Positions 27,101-28,598 of a stretch of 28,598 nucleotides of DNA are shown one piece after another. The translations under genes and the position numbers were made by a program. The notes under the pieces were generated by a model. The model had not been told where the DNA came from. It did not search any database and saw only the letters and a program-made list of their open reading frames with translations. Numbering within the stretch: position 1 is the stretch's first letter; each line of letters starts with the position of its first letter. The stretch covers positions 1 to 28,598 of IMG/VR virus record IMGVR_UViG_3300046369_000918. One strand, written 5' to 3'. Source of the stretch: a virus.

Positions 27101-28598
27101 TTAACAGGAGAATTAGTTACAAATCCAAAATTGCTAGAAGGAATAAAAGAAATTTCTAGTTCAATATCTCAATCTTTAACTAGCACATTTCAAGCTTCTA
27201 CAAAAGATGCGAAAGAAAATCAAGGTGCTGGAGCTAGTTTATTTCCAGGTTATGGAAATAAAAAGTATGAAACTTTATTCACTGGTTATCTAACTAAAAA
27301 ACAAGCTCCTTTTACTTTAGATTTAACAGCTTCAAAACCTGAGCCTGGAAAAGTTGTAACAGTAGCTGATTCATTTATAAAAGAATTAGGTAAGAAAAAT
27401 GTTTTATCCGCTTTAAATAATTATGCAAAAAATGGACAATTAAATGCTGCTGGTTACGAATTACTAAGAGTTGTTGAAAATAGAGAAACAGTTAAAGAGG
27501 TTAAAGTAAATAATAAAGATGTTGTTGAAAAGGCTGGTATGGGTAATGAAAAAGATACTACAGCCAATGAATCAACAAAAGAGATAAACGAAACAACAGC
27601 TCCATTAAAAAGAAGAGATGAAACTCAAAAAGTAGCTTTAATTCAAAAAGAAGTTAAATCAACAGATATTGTAGATATAGAAAAAGATCTTCCTAAAGAA
27701 TATAAGATGGAAGAAGAAATATACGGAGTAGAAGTTAAAGGTAAAAAAGGTTATGGCTTTGACTTTGACGATACATTATCTAAAACGGATAGTAAAGTAT
27801 ATGCAACATCACCTAAATTTAAAGACATCGAAATAACTTTTGAGACAAATGGTATGCCAACAAAAGAAACTATTAGGTTAGTAAAAGAAGGTAAAATAAT
27901 AGAGCTAAATGCTGGGCAATGGGCTGAGAGAGGCGAGAAGATGGCAGAGGATGGTTTTAAAATAAAGTTTGATAATTTTGATGCTGTTGTTGATCCTAAG
28001 CCAGGTCCTTTGTTAGAGATGGCTAGAAGAGTTTTAAAGAAAAGAGGCAAAGAAGATGCTTATATTATAACAGCTAGAGATAGAAAAGCTCAAAAAGCTA
28101 TTTTTGAATACTTAAAAGAACAAGGCGTTGAGTTTAAGTTTAATAATATATATGCTTTAGGTAATTCAAGCGGTAAAGCTAAAGCTGATTTATTAGTTAA
28201 GTTAATTGGAGAGAAAAACTACAACGATATATTTTTTGGTGACGACGCAACAAACGTAGTGGCTGAGGTTAAGAAAGTTTTAGACCTTGTAGATATTAAG
28301 TCTACTGTTCAGCAAGTAAGATCTTCTATGGATCTATCTGAAGAGTTTAATAAAAATTTAGAAGAGTCTTCTGGTATTGGACGTGAAAAAGTTTATTCAC
28401 CTGTTAAAGCTAAATTAGTAGGTGCAACTAAAAAAAGACAAAGATTTTTCATACCTTCGTCTGCTGAGGACTTTACTGGATTATTATATACTACTCTAGG
28501 TAAAGGTAAAGAAGGTGAAGCTCATATGGCTTTTTATCAAAAAAACTTATTAGATACTTACAATAGAGGTGTAGAGAACTTAGCAAAAGATAGAGTTA
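21149..28598 (+). CDS. Giant polyvalent virion-type protein (at least 2483 aa, 3' end outside window)
   Basis: One uninterrupted frame to the last base, starting 1 nt after the preceding stop (AAAATAAT-ATG). Residues 1-45 are very acidic. About 360-447 is coiled coil. About 725-880 is Gly/Ala-rich with hydrophobic and amphipathic helices (FIPEMPLLMGGGQALNAL) and may interact with membrane. About 1008-1130 is a zincin-like peptidase (HELTH 1054-1058; candidate third ligand in EEYLAF 1119-1124). About 1265-1375 resembles sigma-70 region 2. About 2200-2390 is a HAD phosphatase with all four motifs. The visible end (SSAEDFTGLLYTTLGKGKEG) is a segment I associate with phage polyvalent proteins. 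Its position after internal virion genes suggests that it is packaged and injected to act on the host at once. No RNA polymerase motif is visible in this part. Confidence 0.82.
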   Translation, partial: MAEEVFEENIQTQEVVEEVSVKPEDQDNVEVEIEKDTVEKEPVKYKYVNDQGVAGYFTMDGPNGVKAAAEKAGQTPDEYLSEHKNIIKILPIEDVDVKISFEDFKLKEEEKIVPELNSLYPNFVFDQVEPGSDSFTVINKKTGVNETINLGTIYNTKNRRSSGAVSIPVGQEGLIEKDALSESKKAYNSFINFINNNPESSKEANLIYKATGKIGEDGLRSIKIGTYYDQPKIRPVGQKPQGDFEGAADAIKPSEGQAVSLITELDILQKDAFRNPWKYGIGNENTPGKEKFTLTAENHDQIKAKLIDELRTNTEIGIYESSFNSLYNNLMAENKVFIEQEYDENRSISLSSIEVDEDFKSKTISNFNSKLTQQELKNQELSIKQGDISKDINILEEKIKQVDKKELTIEYDEEAKENELKALDLQLLNKQGKYQVLQLQREQNATTITNIPGRFGEDFGSIKVKTTAGELTKNFFNDRGFSEASIDKLINIADDAQSGIEDSIKSEQESNPLLTQREAIGNIFNKEIINLQTLRKEGNESKIKLKIPLDFKGGFTTLKNNLRTAGINVDKNGEVEISLLKLRQLGIDQRDFEGFIDEALGMASKQDVEAIKIYNEEYDEVETLANAYWSMYAGNVDISAIEKDGFLKTLATSTFVSTLEKFGYNDKEAKNIVYSKGMSPQDRIAAINSAIVTSAYEVKSLSGGEIKLTPEQKEAVKVSVSNQIAQGIGSFIPEMPLLMGGGQALNALGWKKYYNGLKGIKKFVMGAVVEDIQMQIALDAEYGTGAVFFSVGSFGRTTIKWGKNYRALQPVFQKLIASGPLGAVSSEVASAVSAVSASIRGEKNFETSIEELYGELGPLEERIMVQTGIFSGFGAMGLKGNDVISTGKKIKLRDKLNKRIEDVRRGPTRLVNEKELPGLLRDFKDLSPKEKKQVENLTSGVNELQNLIQYEIAYVELTPPSREKFESTNPETVKEYKKEVEAFKNNLTKRYVDPWVKGIQAFSPDFKGVNVVVGRGARFRKNNFRKSKSTAEFDPNTNTITIDMDLYTPGKEIHELTHLLQKEYYKKNPAALENLAKEGMSQFYDYQFGEFSGKELEQRIIDKYKINKNTLEGKKLLAEEYLAFMGEYLSSPEAYYTNPALASSLLNEIKLEIKDILIQTGVKSPLPKTAKDVVENIGILARKGNRGQGGAESLVSELLGFSDKREDIPDVNIDNLSNAEANKKADRANIEKEIRSSLDLEGTVVKKTTKEIVEDNRKLRAEILKNTDGRPNRKQRDQIVDNNKNLIYSILNKYETITGFKLSKDIKEEAAFELQLKLYEYAERYDANKNDVGAYLNMGFTKQVVNTLKKVGSFDREISESDLGDGESGGLENLVDQTFSTSGGVSSIREEFIDPSTGKLDATTVLKEPEVTVRLLDNRIQNSNLIIDTYKQTPDLSNVSKDFGVKDGKVNNEDGTFKGKTSTRLSTPEVLNSQKYILENAEMLYELLPDGKTTKTAKESLKETSTGVQPVLLDAFYEIGDRVSTAAGLKGQGKLPFNRSKFLEYFGIKEDGGVFETIKENGKIDQRIKALIHQSGKAITNAEIRKIKDLTANQIEDLKSGKSEALASVDLSGEKAFNKLVEKLNNGETITVEDKKLMIAEYKPNDFMTQLIYNSTEDQLRVIDDAIYQTRNDARQLVINERIAKEKGMTPEQIVEMEKDYISRWSKKLPIIGKEFGIKDLKIPVMSNITSLNNGPRTIKSFSKILKKFPELLENDAFSKYVRNTFGEGSLKTFGLKEYKKKNGETLSTFGKEEFKEIFKDAKGEGETLDFMKEVYQPTYGAGKYGLIGKWEKEIDIAKKKFPNWETTGKNEYEAYLVGKGRDFLSNPNMKVDGKFPPDAYERTMAANRKAIEYTYEKLAEVYREAPTKETLEDIISFLQIQTNQGTGILKGLAPVEFLSTVGEAVVPGGKKFYNEHNKDLFIYNNEFISLLSKSGKLPLVKDPLTGELVTNPKLLEGIKEISSSISQSLTSTFQASTKDAKENQGAGASLFPGYGNKKYETLFTGYLTKKQAPFTLDLTASKPEPGKVVTVADSFIKELGKKNVLSALNNYAKNGQLNAAGYELLRVVENRETVKEVKVNNKDVVEKAGMGNEKDTTANESTKEINETTAPLKRRDETQKVALIQKEVKSTDIVDIEKDLPKEYKMEEEIYGVEVKGKKGYGFDFDDTLSKTDSKVYATSPKFKDIEITFETNGMPTKETIRLVKEGKIIELNAGQWAERGEKMAEDGFKIKFDNFDAVVDPKPGPLLEMARRVLKKRGKEDAYIITARDRKAQKAIFEYLKEQGVEFKFNNIYALGNSSGKAKADLLVKLIGEKNYNDIFFGDDATNVVAEVKKVLDLVDIKSTVQQVRSSMDLSEEFNKNLEESSGIGREKVYSPVKAKLVGATKKRQRFFIPSSAEDFTGLLYTTLGKGKEGEAHMAFYQKNLLDTYNRGVENLAKDRV
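24170..24540 (+). other. Zincin-like metallopeptidase segment in the giant protein
   Basis: Residues about 1008-1130. A beta hairpin-like lead (STAEFDPNTNTITIDMDLYT) runs into GKEIHELTHLLQ, with HExxH at 1054-1058. A Glu pair at 1119-1120 in EEYLAFMGEYL offers the third zinc ligand, as in gluzincin-type domains. Predicted zinc-dependent peptidase; substrate unknown, possibly the giant protein itself or host proteins. Confidence 0.6.
24940..25275 (+). other. Segment resembling sigma-70 region 2 in the giant protein
   Basis: Residues about 1265-1375. NNKNLIYSILNKYE at 1282-1295, then YEYAERYDANKNDVGAYLNM and a basic helix FTKQVVNTLKK, then DREISESDLGDGESGGLENL. The order and spacing follow region 2 of FliA-type sigma factors (ALEKFDxxKG-FSTYA-IRGAMLDELRK, then an acidic SLD-GDD stretch). 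No region 4 helix-turn-helix was recognised after it. Similarity was judged by eye only. Confidence 0.5.
27750..28310 (+). other. HAD-superfamily phosphatase domain in the giant protein
   Basis: Residues about 2200-2390. Motif I is FDFDDTL (D2205 nucleophile, D2207 general acid/base), motif II is IITAR (T2308), motif III is K2343 or K2345 in SGKAKADLL, and motif IV is FFGDDATN (D2365/D2366). All catalytic positions are present and in order, so the domain is probably active. A cap-like insertion lies between motifs I and II. Substrate unknown. Confidence 0.8.

Noticed and set aside
27751-28050. Minus-strand frame of 99 codons
   Set aside because: Mirror of the HAD domain coding sequence, no start context.
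1-28598. tRNA genes, CRISPR arrays, integrase, insertion sequences
   Set aside because: None found on reading; coding density leaves no gap above about 65 bases, and no direct-repeat/spacer pattern or transposase motif was seen.

Overview
The window is a single-strand late (structural) gene block of a tailed double-stranded DNA phage. All 14 protein genes lie on the + strand, nearly abutting. It opens inside the large terminase gene and closes inside a giant gene with no stop before the window end. The DNA is strongly AT-rich. None of the inspected start codons has a Shine-Dalgarno sequence; starts instead follow A/U-rich stretches such as AAAATAAAAT-ATG. That is the initiation style of Bacteroidota, so I infer a Bacteroidota host, probably a marine or aquatic Flavobacteriia-type cell. 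Terminase, portal and capsid sequences and their order resemble crAss-like phages (Crassvirales) and related uncultured marine phages with podovirus-type tails. I could not run a database search, so that placement is from memory of the families.

Layout. 3-1979: large terminase, 5' truncated. 1980-4412: portal with a long C-terminal helical barrel. 4439-5608: acidic/coiled-coil protein, probably scaffold or capsid cargo. 5628-7160: major capsid protein. 7223-8199: two small proteins, probably capsid decoration. 8260-9027: conserved unknown. 9086-11383: two connector or tail-ring proteins. 11386-18282: two large tail-body ('stabilisation/muzzle') proteins. 18292-21147: two internal or ejected virion proteins, the second ending in a peptidase S74-type self-cleaving chaperone. 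21149-end: a giant 'polyvalent' protein of at least 2483 residues.

The genes fit one assembly line. Terminase and portal package DNA, scaffold and capsid proteins build the head, ring and muzzle proteins build the short tail, and the internal and giant proteins are probably carried in the head and delivered into the cell. Three hairpin terminators sit in the capsid part (after the capsid gene, after the decoration genes and after the 255-aa gene) with only 13-22 nt before the next start. They look like read-through attenuators setting protein ratios.

The most interesting content is the giant protein. It combines a zinc-metallopeptidase motif (HELTH), a segment resembling sigma-70 region 2, and a complete HAD phosphatase motif set. 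Second is a small beta-rich module with a G-x-G-Y-x-x-G-D signature, inserted at five or more places in four different virion proteins; one copy is clearly richer in G+C than its host gene. No tRNA, CRISPR, integrase or insertion sequence was seen, and no intergenic gap exceeds about 65 bases.
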